DNA of 64,000 nt from Paroedura picta (GCF_049243985.1 NC_135382.1:25341490-25405489); one strand, 5' to 3'; positions 32,453 to 44,144 are shown, counted from the stretch's first letter. Notes: generated by a model not told the origin, from the sequence alone. Made by a program: numbers and translations.

Positions 32453-35400
32453 CTAGAATTAAAGGAATTACAGTCAAAACCAATGCTAATTACTTATAGG
32501 ATTTGCATATGATCCTTTATTGTCCTGAAAACATACGAAACGCAAACAAAATAGTCATGTACAACAGGCTATTGCAGTCCAATCTAGTTGCTAGTCTCAT
32601 AAATACACCTGTACTTTGATTTGGGAGTCCAGATTTGTATACAATTTAAAATTTAAAACTGACTAATCACTATGTTCTGTCATTGTATCTAATAGTAAAC
32701 CCACACAATCTGGCCAACAATAGACAAGGTAAAGGATTTCCACATACTTTGGGGAACTTTCTAGATATATTCCAAATGATATCTAAATAAAATTAGCCAG
32801 TTAAGGACTGAATATGCTTCAGGAACAGCTAAGCAACTTTTGAAAGAAAGGGGGGAGGGGTCAGACTGCTCAAGCCTCCAGGAGCTTACAAAATATCTCC
32901 AAATTATTCTCTCAAGCACCCACCCACCCCGGCAATCCTCCTGGGCCCCCATACATTCTATGTGTCTGTGACCAGCTCTCTCAATAACAAGATACCAAGA
33001 ATAATAAAAACTTCTAACTTACAGTGTACCTTGTGTGATTTGCAGCAAGGTGAGTGATACACCATAAATTAGAAAAGCCAAGCCCATGAGCCCAATTCTG
33101 AACCCCTTGTCTACCACTCCAGGTCTGGGATGTCGTCTTCATATCCCACCCCGTTTCCCCCTCCCGCCATAAAACTTGGCACCAAGTTTCTTTCTACCAC
33201 ATGAAAGGTGTAGGAAGGACTATTCTCTTTTCCACACAGCAAAAGCTCTGATAAATCTTCCTGGTTGCCCCTCAGCTGTTTCCTTCAATGCAGAAGACAA
33301 AACAGGCTAGTGTGCAGAATAAATGAGTGGTGTTTTAGTCAGAGGATGGAACTCCTTATAAGTTTCAGTCATTGGCCACGATACCACAATGTGATGTGTG
33401 AATTATCTAAGCAGTGACTGTTATATTAAACCCCTTAAATTTACTTTCTAAACACGGAGATTATAAAACACCCAGGGTTGGGAACAGGTGAAACTGACCA
33501 CACCTTGTACCTGAATTTAAGGGTCACCAGGCTTGATTGGGTCAGCTTTTGCAGTCCGCCCCTCGTACATCTCCCATCCAACATGGCTTTTGTCCACATA
33601 GGTCTCATGGGACATAGTCTAGCCTTTTTGAGGTGACTTCCCCCCTTTTTCGCAAGTGGAAAAGCTGTTTGGCTTGAAGGCTTATTCATAGAAATCGGCT
33701 TGTAAAACAGAACTGACCAGCGTTGGAAGCAAGTGATCTTTTTCAGCTTTGTCATCGCTGAGACACACTTACCGGCAGGGGCGAGGGACTTCAGTGCTTC
33801 TAAAAGATGAGGGCTAGAAAACGTGACCAAGCATCTGAATGGTTCCTTGTTGTTCAAGATGCCGAGTTCTGGTTTGCTTCTGAATACTGTCTCGAGCTGA
33901 AAACCAAAACAATCAGTTACTGTGATACATCCTTTATATCTGGTCACTATTAAAACTAGAAATCTGAAAGGTGATTCCTTATTATTTGGCAAGACATGGT
34001 AATATGAGATTGGTGGTTACCGACCTAGGGGCTGGAAGTCCCTAGGGCAGTGGTTCTCAACCTTGGGGTCACGATCCCACTCGGGGTCACTTGGCCCCTT
34101 CCCCGGGGTCACCAGGCTACTCGCTGCCGCCGGGAGGTGGATGCGGTGTCCGGTGGAGGCAGTGGAACCATGGCACTCTATGGTGCCTTGATTATTGTGC
34201 TCATGCACATGCATGCGCATACCTTGCACACGCACACACACAGCTGCCGCTGCACCAGCCACCAAAGTTGGGGTCGCAGCGAAGAAAAGGTTGAGAACCA
34301 CTGCCCTAGGGAAACATGGAGTTACTGCAAGAGATCTGCAAATCTATATGAACAGTAAGCACTGCCATTTTGATTCTTTGTCATTATACTATTTTCTCAG
34401 ATACTAATAGTACAAGTATTAACATGGGAATGTCCACAATTTTTGTCATGTTAAAAAGGGGTCCTCATATTCAAAAAGGTTGGGAACTCCCGTGCTGGAT
34501 ATTAACTGGTCCATCAGCAGGTTTTTTCTTTAAGCCCTCCCCCCCTCCTCTTTTGTCATTGAGAGCCAGTGTGGTGTAGTGGTTAAGAGTGGCAGCTTTT
34601 ACCTGGAGAGCTGAGTTTGATTTGCCACTTCTCCATATACAGCCATCTGGGCTAACTTCAGTTCTGTTAGAGCTCTCAGCCCCACCTACCTCACACGGTG
34701 TCTGTTGTGAGGAGAGGAAGGTCATAAACAGCTTTGGAACTCCTTCGGGTAGTGAAAAGTGGGATGTAAAAAAACCCACCTTTTCCTTCATCTATAAAGT
34801 CTCCTCCATACAAAACCAGATTGGATTTGTGAAGAATAGTTATGTTTCCTAAACTCAATATGAAGCAAGTGTTGAGTGGTATCTTTTTTTGCACAAACAG
34901 AACAGTTTTATTTGTTTAAACCAGTCCTTTTTTATCTTGTTCCTTCTCCAAAGGGCTATGGGTGGCATACAGTGGCCTCCCATTTTATCTTCACAACTAC
35001 CCTGTGAGATAGATTAGGCTGGGAGTGTATCACTGGGACAAGGTCACCCAGCATGCTTCAAGGCAGAATGTGGATCTGAACCTAGTTCTCCCAGATATTA
35101 GTCAACCCAATACTGTTGTATAATAATTAAAATCATTATCAGATGGGCGGCTGCATTAGTCTGCAGCAGTAGAATAAATTACAAGTCCAGAATATCCTTA
35201 AAAGAACCAAAATTTTGCAGGGTGTAAGCCTTCCCGAGTGAAAGTTCACTTTCGTGGACACAAAATTTGCTCTAATTAAGATCAATATATCCATCTTCAA
35301 GTAGAGAGGAAAACATGACCCAAATGTTTTCCCCTCCCTAACTCTTGAATCAGCTTTAGCAGTGTTCGCTTAAAACTAGCAAAATTTGGCATTATTTTCT

Positions 35401-38400
35401 ACTATGCTTAATTTTAGTTTTTGAAAACAATCTACGCATAGCTTTTTAAATAAAAATATACCATCATAAAAATATTTTTTATGAATGTATGACCCTCTAA
35501 CCAGTGTTTACAGTTCAGTACCACAGAACACATCTGTTTTACTGATGCCCTCTAAACCTCATTTACTGGCAACAGCAATCATACTAAACACCGGTATGAA
35601 AATGTGCCAAGCAAAAGGAAGTTAAGAGTGCCTCCATGTGGCCGACAGTTCTAAATGTTTAACATGCAAATGTTTCCATTTATATAATTAAAAAGTAAAG
35701 CTTTGTGTGGCAATTTTGAATTCCACAGTTGATGTAACTAAGTATAAATTCTAATTTGCCTAAACTAGCGATCCGCAACCTGTGGGCTGCGGACCACATG
35801 TGGTCTGTCGACTAATTGGAGGTGGGCCGCGAAGGACGCCTTCTCCCCCCCCCCCCCCGGCCCTTTATAACACACTTTGGGTGTCATTGTCTCCCATCAC
35901 TCCCAGATGGGACTATCTCGTTGCAGAGAAGCAAGCTCAGTGTTCCCACTGATTTGTCATTGTCATGAGTTAAAATTTCCATGAAAATAAAATGTTATGT
36001 TCATTGTTCTGGCGTGTCTGTATCTTATTTTGAAGGGGTGTTTAAACATTACCATAGCGATCAGAGAGCGTTAGGGCAGTGGTTGAGAGTCGAGGATTAA
36101 ACTACCCCCCCCCACCGGGCCTCAGTAAAATTGTCAAGTGTTGAGTGGTCCCCGGTGATAAAAAGGTTGGGGACCACTGGCTTAAACGATATTACTGGCT
36201 GCAGTGAAAACTGCATTGAAATGCGGGAATATCAAATTTAGCATCACTTTGAGTAGCTCTGCCATGTCTCCAGCTAGGGCAGGAGACTTCCTGGCGCTCT
36301 CCCCCTCTTGCCTACTGTAATCTTAGATGCCAGAGTGAGGAATATGGATTGACCCAACAGCTAACAGAATTTCATCATCCTATATACTGAAACATAACTG
36401 TAGGCGGGTTTCAGATAATGGAAAGTAATGCAGTGTTCTGTATATTTTGGAGCTTATATTTAGATTTCCATATCTCTTACATGGGCATTGCCTTGACATG
36501 GATGGCCCAAGGATAGCTCAGTCTCAACAGATCTTGGAAGCTAAGTAAGGTTGGTTGGTCCTGCTTAGTACTGGGATGGGAGACCACCAAGGAAGTCCAG
36601 AGTCGCTATGCAGAAGTAGGCAATGGGAAAAATCCTCTGAGCATCTCTTGCCTTGAAAACCCTATGGGGTCACCATAGGTCAGTTGTGACTTCATGGCAC
36701 TTTCTACCACCATCATACATGCAGTATTTATTATAAACATCTTTGTATTCTAACTTTTGGCGTCTTGCAAAAATACGCATTCATGTAATTTTTTTTTTAC
36801 CTTGTATTGTGCATATTGTAGTTTTGGCAGGGGACCAATTCCAAAGTCTTCCTCATTAATTCTCCGAATGGTCTCCTTTTTGTTTTCATCTTCTTGAATT
36901 ATTCTCGGATTCGCTAGAAGGCACAGAAATATTTAAACCCTCGTGCAAAACATGAACGGTAGCCTTTTCAAAATGACAAGCAGTGACGGCCGCAGAATCA
37001 GGCATACATGTTTAAAGTTGCTGATTTCATGTGAACGACTTGTGTTGAAGTACCACACAAAGAAGTCCCAATCCAGTTACTGCAGAATGGTCTTATTAAA
37101 ATGAAAGGATTGTATCAGAAAAAGCTCTGTGCTTTCAAATATAATCGAGTGTTACTGGGAGAGATGTCATTGAATGCTAATTTTCTTGTATTGTTTGATA
37201 GAGGACCACAGGATCAATGTGGTCGGCCTACTTTTAGCATTGGCCAGAAATGCAAATCTCAACATTTAAGGATGTTTGTGTTTAAAGCTCTGTATAGAAG
37301 GTAATATTAATACCATTTTCCAAAGTGCTGTTCCTTTCCTGTAGAGGTCGCGGATTAAAAGTTTGAACATTCTGGGGAAGAGAAAAAAAAAAGAGAGAGA
37401 AGGCCAGTTCTTTAAGTTAGTATAATTTCTTTTATAATTGATTGTAAGAAGCAGTATCAAGATTTCATTATTTTAAAGATATGTCCTGAGGCATTTCCTC
37501 TTGAAAAGCAATCAGAAGCATTTAATGGCCAATCTCAATAGAAGAACAATCTTGAGTTACATACAAATCTACCTGTGCCAAATTGTCATCTAGAAACAGA
37601 AAATGTAATGTTCAAAATTACTGTATTGTTAGTTCAAAAAGGTGAATTTGGTTTGGTAATAATGGCATAATATTGTGTAAATCCAGTTTGCTATTCAATT
37701 CAAAAATGAGAATTAAAGAATGCCCCTGAAAATTATTATGGTGAAGGGACTAAATCTATTTTGTTAGGCTAGTTCTGTTCTATTGTAACATGCTTAAACA
37801 CTGAAAACTGAATATGTGGCTCACCTGGTTACACCGCTTAAATACAATGTCTTTGAGGGAATCTAAACAACGACTTCGGAGGTCCATTTCATGGATTTCA
37901 CTGTAACCGGTAGCAGCCAACAGGGCCTTCAAATGAAAATGGATGCAGTTTTTACCACAAATTGCTACTCATCAACAGAATATTACAGCTTGTAAGAACT
38001 GTAGTACTTAATGGAACTTGAAACTAGGTTTCATTTCCTTTTAAAAGGCACTTAATCTATATATCTAATTTTAAGGTGTTTCTATCCAAGGATAGCTAAA
38101 TCCACCCTTTGGGGCCACATGGATGCTATTTTGGTGTAGTGGTTAGGAGTGCAGACTTCTCATCTGTCATGCCGGGTTCAATTCTGCACTCCCCCACATG
38201 CAGCCAGCAGGGTGACCTTGGGCTCGCCACGGCACTGATAAAACTGTTCTGACCAAGCAGTGATATCAGGGCTCTCTCAGCCTCACCCACCTCACAGGGT
38301 GTCTGTCATGGGGAAAGGAAAGGGAAGGCGACTGTAAGCCGCTTTGAGGCTCCTTTGGGAACAGGTGAACCAACTCTTCTTCTAAACAGATTTTTCAACA

Positions 38401-41400
38401 AACCTGGGAAACTTCCCAGGTTCATCCGGGGCAACTTCCCAGGTTTCCATAAAAGTCTGAAATCTTTAAAAAACTACAATTGGGGAGTAATTCCTCCCAA
38501 AGTTACAGAGAACACACTTATCTCTAGCATTTGTCAGTGGGACTGGGAAGCCCCACTGTGGTCAGTGGTGGCAGCATAGAAGAGACCCTCTCAGGACCGG
38601 GTAGCAACCCAGAAGCTCTGCTGGGCCTGGCAGCAGTGGAGCCTGGGAGCTCTGGTGGGCCCAGCAGAAATTGCCATGGAGCCCAGAGAAGCCCCTGAGT
38701 TGCAACAGGCCTGAAAACAATGCGTAGGTGGGAAGGGGATCCCGCTATCAGTATTACAGGCCCACACTTGTACTCAAGAATATTTAAATTCTCAGATCAC
38801 AGAATTGATAACTTTTCAAGATAACCAAACATTCATTTCCACTGCAATCCTCTTTTTTCACTGTTATACACAAGTTCAGAAAATTATTTTGAAAACTGCA
38901 TTAATAGATATTTAAAAGGCAAAGTATGTTTACCTGAAAAAGCATTGCTCTGCAGCTTTTAAATATGGAATGGGAAATAAAGGCATAAGAAGTCTGTGAA
39001 TGGTAAACAACATAAGTTGGCTTGTACTGGTTTGGTTTTTTAAACTGTGTTCCCCACGCAACTCGAATCCACACTGAATTGTCTTCATATTTCTTAAACG
39101 TGATAGTAACCTGAAGTACGAAAAATAATTAACAAGAAACAAAATTACCTATTTAAACATGTACAAAAATATTAAGTGCGTAAAACAGGGCACACAATGA
39201 AGGTAAGGCAACATTTTTCCAACAAAGGAAAATTCAGCACACTAAAAACCATGTAATATTGTATATCTGACGCTCAAATAAAGACCACTGCAGGCAGAAT
39301 ACTTTTTTCTAATTGTTTTATATTTAGACTAGGGGCCAAGCCTGTTGCATTCAGTAATACAACAGGTGCTAGATTGGGAGGTGGGTGGAAGAACTCTGTG
39401 GGCAGCTTCTCCCTCTCCTCAGGACATGGAAAGGCTGCAGGCAGCTGCTAGGGAACTCATAGGCAGGGGCAGCTCTCACGCAGCAGGGATCTGCAGACTC
39501 TAAGTCTTGAAGGAAAGTGGAAGGATGGTGTGGTCAGAGGTGGAGGATGGAAGGCGATTGGCTGGCCACTAGGCAGACAGGCACACCGGTTGGAGGAGGA
39601 AGCACCCAGGGACGGGACAGCACTTAAACCATGAGACACATTCCTCCTCCAAGCCCTTACCAGAAATATATTATGTGGAACAGATAACACGAGGAGGGCT
39701 GGCTAACAAATTATGGAGTTGTTTTAAAGAATTTTAAACATACTTGTATTTCAGCTTGATTCTTACATTTTTCAGAAGTAATCGAAGGCTGGTTTTAAAT
39801 TTGTTTTTAAAATCTACCAAGTCGAAAATGACATTTTCATCACCTGACAAAAAACAAAACGAACATAAAAATTACACATCACACAAAATACCACAATCTT
39901 GCTACAGTACAGTAACTTTGTTCTCCACACTTGTTTTCAGCCATTATCAGAGCAATCTGTTTTAACAATTCCAGCATTAATAATCTGCGGCAATACATTG
40001 AGACAGCCAAAGGATTTGGGGTTTCCAGCAGGCTGTGTAAAACTGCCATCACAATGTGTTCTAGCAAAGTCTTGTAAGGATAAAATAAAACAAGCCTATA
40101 GAATACTGCATATGTGGAATATTATATGATGCATGTTGATTATTATAATGGGATGGATCCCAGGATTTGTGGACAGAAGATGCTGATTGAAGACCTCCCT
40201 ACATCCCAGTCATTTCCAATTCTGGAAATGTTTATTCCTGGGGATGTGGTACTACTGTGTGAAGTAATAGCCATGAAGGTCAGAAGGATGCAGTACGAAG
40301 GAAAAATAGAACAAAATTGCTATCTCCTGCTTGTTTAAATAGGTGGAAGACAAGAAGCACTTTCACCCCTATTCTCACAGTACTCTCTTTACCTATTTAG
40401 CTATTAATCCATGTGGATCCTGTTATCTCAATAAACCTTTTCCAGGTCAGAAATGATTCCTGGGGAAAGGGGAAATCTCAAAAGATCTTTACAAAGTCCT
40501 TGTAGCGGATCCAGACTTAAACCTGGTTGTAGATTAAGATATGAGAAGGTCTATGAGTAAGTTTATGAGCAGCAGAGATGCTGGAGGAAAACATTTCCCA
40601 CCAAAAGGTGTCTATTACAGCCAAAAAGAGGTGACACATTGCAAAGAACTGAAGCATCAAGACAGTGGCAATAGAAACTTGATCTACTGCAATAATTAAA
40701 ACATTTTAGTATCTTCAAATTCTACAGACAGTTCTGAATACTTACCACCTTCTCTAGTCATCTTGTAAACAATCCAATTTTTTTTGTCTCTATATGTGTA
40801 ATTATCTGAGGGGAAAAATTGACAATAAGTAGTATTGCAATTAACTCAGGGCTTTTTACATCATCAAAATATTCAGGCTGCTATGATATAATTTCAGGGT
40901 ATTTCATTGTTGAGGAGTAAACAAAATCCCACCAATGTAAACTGGGCACTCATTAACAACAACCCCTTCACAAGGTCCATTCTGAGTGGCATTAATATGA
41001 ATACATACATACCACTGGCTAGAAATTGTTACACTGAATTAAAATCTTCTGTGTCAGACAATCAAAGCTGCACTTAACTAGCAAGGAGTATAATATGCAA
41101 ACCTTTTAAAACTAATCCTAGGTACTCTGGACTGGAACCATACTAAAGTTTCCTGTGTTGGAATAGAAATTTCCTGCCTTCACTATGGCCCACCGATCTC
41201 TGCAAAATGCTGTTTATGGGGGACAGGGGCAGCCTTGAGGGGGACTGAATCCATTTCACTGACTAGAAAGTAAATCCCAGTTAGGTTAGTGGTTCTTATT
41301 TATAAGCAAACTAGTAGATGATCTGAGCCAGCTTGGTGTAGTGGTTAGGAGTACTGACTTCTAATCTGGCGAGCCAGGTTTGATTCCCCGCTCGTCCACT

Positions 41401-43665
41401 TGTAACCGGCAGGGTGACCTTGGGTTTGCCACAGCACTGATAAAGCTGTTCTGACCGAGCAGTAATCTGGGCTCTCTCAGCCTCACCTACCTCACAGGGT
41501 ATCTGCTGTGGGGAGAGGAAAGGGAAGATGAGTTCTTCTGGTAGAGAAAAGCAGCATATAAGAACCAACTCTTCTTGATCTTTCTCATTTTGTGTGTAAA
41601 GTGCTACCAGGTCACAGCCAATTTAGGGTGACCCTGAAATTCCTTGGTGGTCGCTCATCCACATACTAACCAGGGCTGATCCTGTTTAGCTTCCAAGTTC
41701 CAGCTAGCCTCGTCCATCCAGGTCAGGACCTCTCTCTTTTTATACCCACTATAAATTTCACTATCAACATTTCCACTATGTTCTGTATAAGTTAAACCTT
41801 ATCTTTATAGAACTACTTTCTTTTAAAGGTAAAGGTATCCCCTGTGCAAGCACCGAGTCATGTCTGACCCTTGGGGTGATGCCCTCTAGCGTTTTCATGG
41901 CAGACACAATACGGGGTGGTTTGCCAGTGCCTTCCCCAGTCATGACCGTTTACCCCCCAGCAAGCTGGGTACTCATTTTACCGACCTCGGAAGGCTGGAA
42001 GGCTGAGTCAACCTTGAGCTGGCTGCTGGGGTCGAACTCCCAACCTCATGGGCAGACAGCTTCAAGCAGCATTTCTGCCGCTTACCACTCTGCGCCACAA
42101 GAGACTCTTTTAGGACTGTTCAAATATGTTATAGTATCCTGGCTATAGTATCCTTATTTCTTTTTTTGCCCAAACAACTGGACAATGCACCGCTGTACAG
42201 TGAAAGTTATACCAGATTCTTGGCAAATGGAAGGGATCCACTACTGCATATGATTTAGAAGGTGAAACTAATCTTATTTCCATCATATGAAATAATGCAG
42301 GAAGCAAAATACCTGAAATAGGAATCTCTTCAAGTTCTGATTTTTTATCCTAACTGTAACCTGTTTAGTCTAAACATCACAAAAGATCTCATCGGAACAA
42401 TTAGCTGTATCATCATATAAAACACAAAAGCCAGCACCTTACTTACAGATGATGTCTAGATTTGCTGCATGCTTGATCGTTGCACCATTTTCCTTGAAGA
42501 CAATATGAACATCTTATGTAGTCTTCTCCAGGTTTTTAATACAGTATCTTAATCCAAGTTTAAGCAATATTATTTCTTCATTAATTAAAATGAAGCTTTT
42601 TGAGTTTTGATATTTAATAAATATAAAATTCCAAAGAGTGGACACAATTCCACAAAAGCTTAGGTAGAATAAGAAACCTGTTACTTTTCAAAATGTCAAA
42701 GAATGGCTGTTTATTTAACCCTAGTTATCCACTTGCAGGGCAGAGCTTGTAGATATGAATTGTTTTTATGAGCTTTTTCTTTTTTGAAAAGGGAAGAACA
42801 CGACTTTTATAAAATCTACAAGGTTTTATGCATGGTCCTCTTAACCTTTTATAAAAAGGAGCAATTGTTGACAGATTTTCTTTTTAAAGAAGCAATTCTC
42901 AGTTTCAAGCTCTGGTGTAAGAAATTCTTCTACTTATTATCCTGTCCCTACCCTTTTTTTCTGGGCAAATTTTCACAGGGCTAAGGGCCAGTTACAGAGT
43001 TTTAGACTTCTTTGCTACAGACAGCTCCAGTCCATCCATCTCAACACCAATAAGACTCACCTAGCCTGGCCCCCTTTCTACACCTTCAGTCTATATTCCT
43101 CATCTTTTCTATGCTTTGCATTCTTGTCCTCCTATATGCCACTTGGATTGCTGAGGCCAAGACTTTAGTATATTTGTTGCTAGGTAACCTCACAGTGTTG
43201 ACCATGATCTCAGAAGAGATCAAGAGCATTGTCCAATTAGTGGTAATTTTAATCATCTCCTTGTCTTTTTCCTCTCAACTTTTTGTGTTTTTCAGCAATT
43301 CTTCCCCAGGTTTACAGAAGCATGCCCTTCTCTGGATACAGGTCATTTTATCTGCATTTCTGGCCATGTTCAGAATTAGATTAAACTGTCATTGTTTTAA
43401 AAGATGTCTCACAAAAATATATTCTTTTGCTATGTTCTCAGAAGAGCCGGCAGCAGAGCTCTATCATGTAACTTTTTACAAGTTTTGTTCTCACCTCACA
43501 AAGTCGAACAACTTCTTGAGACAAATTCTCCTTTATCTGATGTAAATTTATAGTTTGAAGCTGATTCTCAGACAGGAACCCCCATGTAGTCAGCAGTTTT
43601 CCTATTTCTGAACGTGGTATTCGTAGTACAGTTCTCCTGATGTATTCAGCTACTGTTTCATCCAT
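32337..43665 (-). CDS. CENPN: Centromere protein N (CENP-N)
   Basis: Kinetochore protein of the CCAN that recognises the CENP-A nucleosome (L1 loop and DNA) and pairs with CENP-L. Ten coding exons were placed on the minus strand: 43495-43665, 42447-42492, 40746-40805, 39767-39843, 38934-39110, 37825-37926, 37314-37371, 36801-36913, 33773-33896 and 32337-32452. They sum to 1044 nt, 347 aa; human has 339. The first four exons end at residue 118, as I count in human. N-terminal pyrin-like domain: MDETVAEYIRRTVLRIP..; central VWIRVAWGTQFKKPNQYKPTY; then MDLRSRCLDSLK; then FSSPHLLEALKSLAPAG. The C terminus reads LATAPLSRLLTCI..SFKI and runs 11 residues beyond human. Head-to-head with CMC2. Orthology is certain; exon ends are read from splice signals. 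Confidence 0.95.
33773..33896 (-). CDS. CENPN: CENPN coding exon 9
   Basis: A 124-nt exon: LETVFRSKPELGILNNKEP, then FRCLVTFSSPHLLEALKSLA and PAG. Acceptor TTGGTTTTCAG, donor GTAAGTGTG. The frame also stays open through the donor for about 110 codons to 33441. Confidence 0.95.
34048..34303. mobile_element. hAT transposon, SPIN/Charlie-like ends
   Basis: CAGTGGTTCTCAACCTTGGG at the left, AAGGTTGAGAACCACTG at the right; perfect 8-bp duplication CCCTAGGG. No transposase frame. The ends resemble SPIN-type hATs, which are known in Anolis. In CENPN intron 8. Confidence 0.85.
34561..34787 (+). repeat. Sauria-type tRNA SINE, diverged
   Basis: GAGAGCCAGTGTGGTGTAGT..CTGAGTTTGATTTGCC.. ending AACCCACCTTTTCCTTC. 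More mutated than the copies at 27994 and 38123. Confidence 0.8.
34930..35105 (-). repeat. MIR-like tRNA SINE, antisense
   Basis: TTATCTTCACAACTACCCTG, AAGGTCACCCAGC and GGATCTGAACCTAG on the plus strand are the hallmarks of MIR/CORE-type SINEs read backwards. Confidence 0.6.
35766..36179. mobile_element. hAT non-autonomous transposon, 414 bp
   Basis: TAGCGATCCGCAACCTGTGG at the left, AAAAGGTTGGGGACCACTG at the right; flanks GCCTAAAC/GCTTAAAC form an 8-bp duplication with one mismatch. A second hAT family in CENPN intron 8, beside the one at 34048. Confidence 0.75.
36500..36712 (+). repeat. 5S rRNA-derived SINE, best copy
   Basis: GATCTTGGAAGCTAAGTAAG then TTAGTACTGGGATGGGAGAC reproduce the 5S rRNA internal promoter; the body ends AGGTCAGTTGTGACTTCATG. 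The 5S-headed SINEs of Sauria look like this. Confidence 0.8.
36801..36913 (-). CDS. CENPN: CENPN coding exon 8
   Basis: A 113-nt exon: NPRIIQEDENKKETIRRIN, then EEDFG..LQYAQYK; acceptor GTGCCTTCTAG, donor GTAAAAAAA. Aligns with human SRIIHENIVEKERVQRI..EFAQYK. Confidence 0.93.
37314..37371 (-). CDS. CENPN: CENPN coding exon 7
   Basis: Fifty-eight nt: NVQTFNPRPLQERNSTLEN; acceptor CTCTTCCCCAG. The donor GTATTAAT is weak but is the only one that gives the phase needed by exon 8. Confidence 0.85.
37825..37926 (-). CDS. CENPN: CENPN coding exon 6
   Basis: Thirty-four codons: ALLAATGYSEIHEMDLRSR then CLDSLKDIVFKRCNQ; acceptor TTCATTTGAAG, donor GTGAGCCAC. Confidence 0.93.
38123..38384 (+). repeat. 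Sauria-type tRNA SINE, near full length
   Basis: TATTTTGGTGTAGTGGTTAG, GCCGGGTTCAATTCTG, GACTGTAAGCCGCTTTGAGG and ACCAACTCTTCTTCT. In CENPN intron 5. Confidence 0.85.
38934..39110 (-). CDS. CENPN: CENPN coding exon 5
   Basis: Fifty-nine codons, from VTITFKKYEDNSVWIRVAW to the end CRAMLFQ; acceptor CGTACTTCAG, donor GTAAACAT. The VWIRVAWGTQ block is the best-conserved part of the protein. Confidence 0.95.
39331..39687 (+). repeat. Unclassified 0.4-kb interspersed repeat, copy A
   Basis: Begins GGGGCCAAGCCTGTTGCATT with a small hairpin (CCTGTTG..CAACAGG) and ends AATATATTATGTGGAACAGA. It has an inverted relative at 56583. Shared core: GGCTGGCCACT, GGTTGGAGGAGGAAGCAC. In CENPN intron 4. Confidence 0.6.
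39767..39843 (-). CDS. CENPN: CENPN coding exon 4
   Basis: Seventy-seven nt: DENVIFDLVDFKNKFKTSL then LLLKN; acceptor TTTTTTGTCAG, donor GTAAGAATC; ends in phase 0 at residue 118. Confidence 0.9.
40746..40805 (-). CDS. CENPN: CENPN coding exon 3
   Basis: Sixty nt: NYTYRDKKNWIVYKMTREG after the split tyrosine codon. Acceptor TTCCCCTCAG. Donor chosen as GTAAGT rather than the GTGGTA three bases earlier, because it keeps the length equal to human. Confidence 0.85.
41325..41576 (+). repeat. Sauria-type tRNA SINE
   Basis: GAGCCAGCTTGGTGTAGTGG, GCCAGGTTTGATTCCC and ATAAGAACCAACTCTTCTTG. In CENPN intron 2. Confidence 0.85.
41600..41732 (-). repeat. 5S rRNA-derived SINE, antisense fragment
   Basis: Plus strand shows TACTAACCAGGGCTGATCCT then GTTTAGCTTCCAAGTTCCAG, the 5S internal promoter reversed. 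Lies right after the Sauria SINE. Confidence 0.6.
41825..42110 (-). repeat. tRNA-derived SINE with TTTACC tail, antisense
   Basis: Reverse complement starts CTCTTGTGGCGCAGAGTGGT (A-box-like) and ends in (CTTTAC)n. Its twin lies at 62696 on the plus strand. Confidence 0.75.
42447..42492 (-). CDS. CENPN: CENPN coding exon 2
   Basis: A 46-nt micro-exon: ENGATIKHAANLDII plus one base; acceptor TGTCTTCAAG, donor GTAAGTAAG. Aligns with human EKRASISDAALLDIIY. Confidence 0.9.
43495..43665 (-). CDS. CENPN: CENPN coding exon 1
   Basis: Fifty-seven codons from the ATG at 43665, ending VVRLCE; donor GTGAGAAC. Eleven bases of 5' UTR (43666-43676) follow an acceptor ending TTTTGAG. Confidence 0.95.
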
Positions 43666-44109
43666 ATTGAAGGCACCTCAAAACAAAATAGGCATTAAAT
43701 TCTCCTAAGGGCTACTTATGATATTTTTTTGTTCTTGGACATACCGAGTTTACAGCAGCAGTGAAAAATAAATTTAACACAGAATTACTAGGCAAAGAAC
43801 TGGACATAAAATAGTGTACAATTAGCTAGAACATTGACAAAAAAGAGCAATATAAAAGAACTAAAGTTATCACAGGATTGCTAGAAGCAAGAGATAAAAG
43901 TTTATGAAGATATTGGCAGAATGGGGTGGCCGAGCTAGTAACCGAAGCAAGCCTGCACACCCACAAAAACCCCTCCCTCCGCGGAGGGGGCGCGAACCCG
44001 CGCACCTCCCGTCCCAACTCACCTAGTCGGGAGAAGCCCGCCTACGCTACGATCTCTTTCGCCACTTTCCGCCCGCCAACCGTCTCGAGCAACCTCCGCT
44101 TCGAACCAA

Positions 44110-44144
44110 CCAATCGACGACCATGCCGGCTCCTTCCGACCAAT
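44110..44144 (+). promoter_or_regulatory. Paired CCAAT boxes (NF-Y type)
   Basis: ACCAATCG occurs twice, with CCAAT at 44110-44114 and 44140-44144, exactly 30 bp apart and in the same orientation. About three helical turns is the spacing favoured by tandem NF-Y sites in cell-cycle and bidirectional promoters. Confidence 0.5.

Noticed and set aside
36525-36600. A 5S rRNA gene
   Set aside because: Only the internal promoter part matches 5S; the body is that of a SINE and repeats elsewhere in the window.
39331-39377. A Helitron 3' end (hairpin followed by CTAG)
   Set aside because: The repeat continues beyond CTAG rather than ending there, and no TC start was found.
43111-43545. A 144-codon hydrophobic plus-strand frame overlapping CENPN exon 1
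   Set aside because: It is the reverse strand of a real CENPN exon plus intron; no family resemblance and no promoter.
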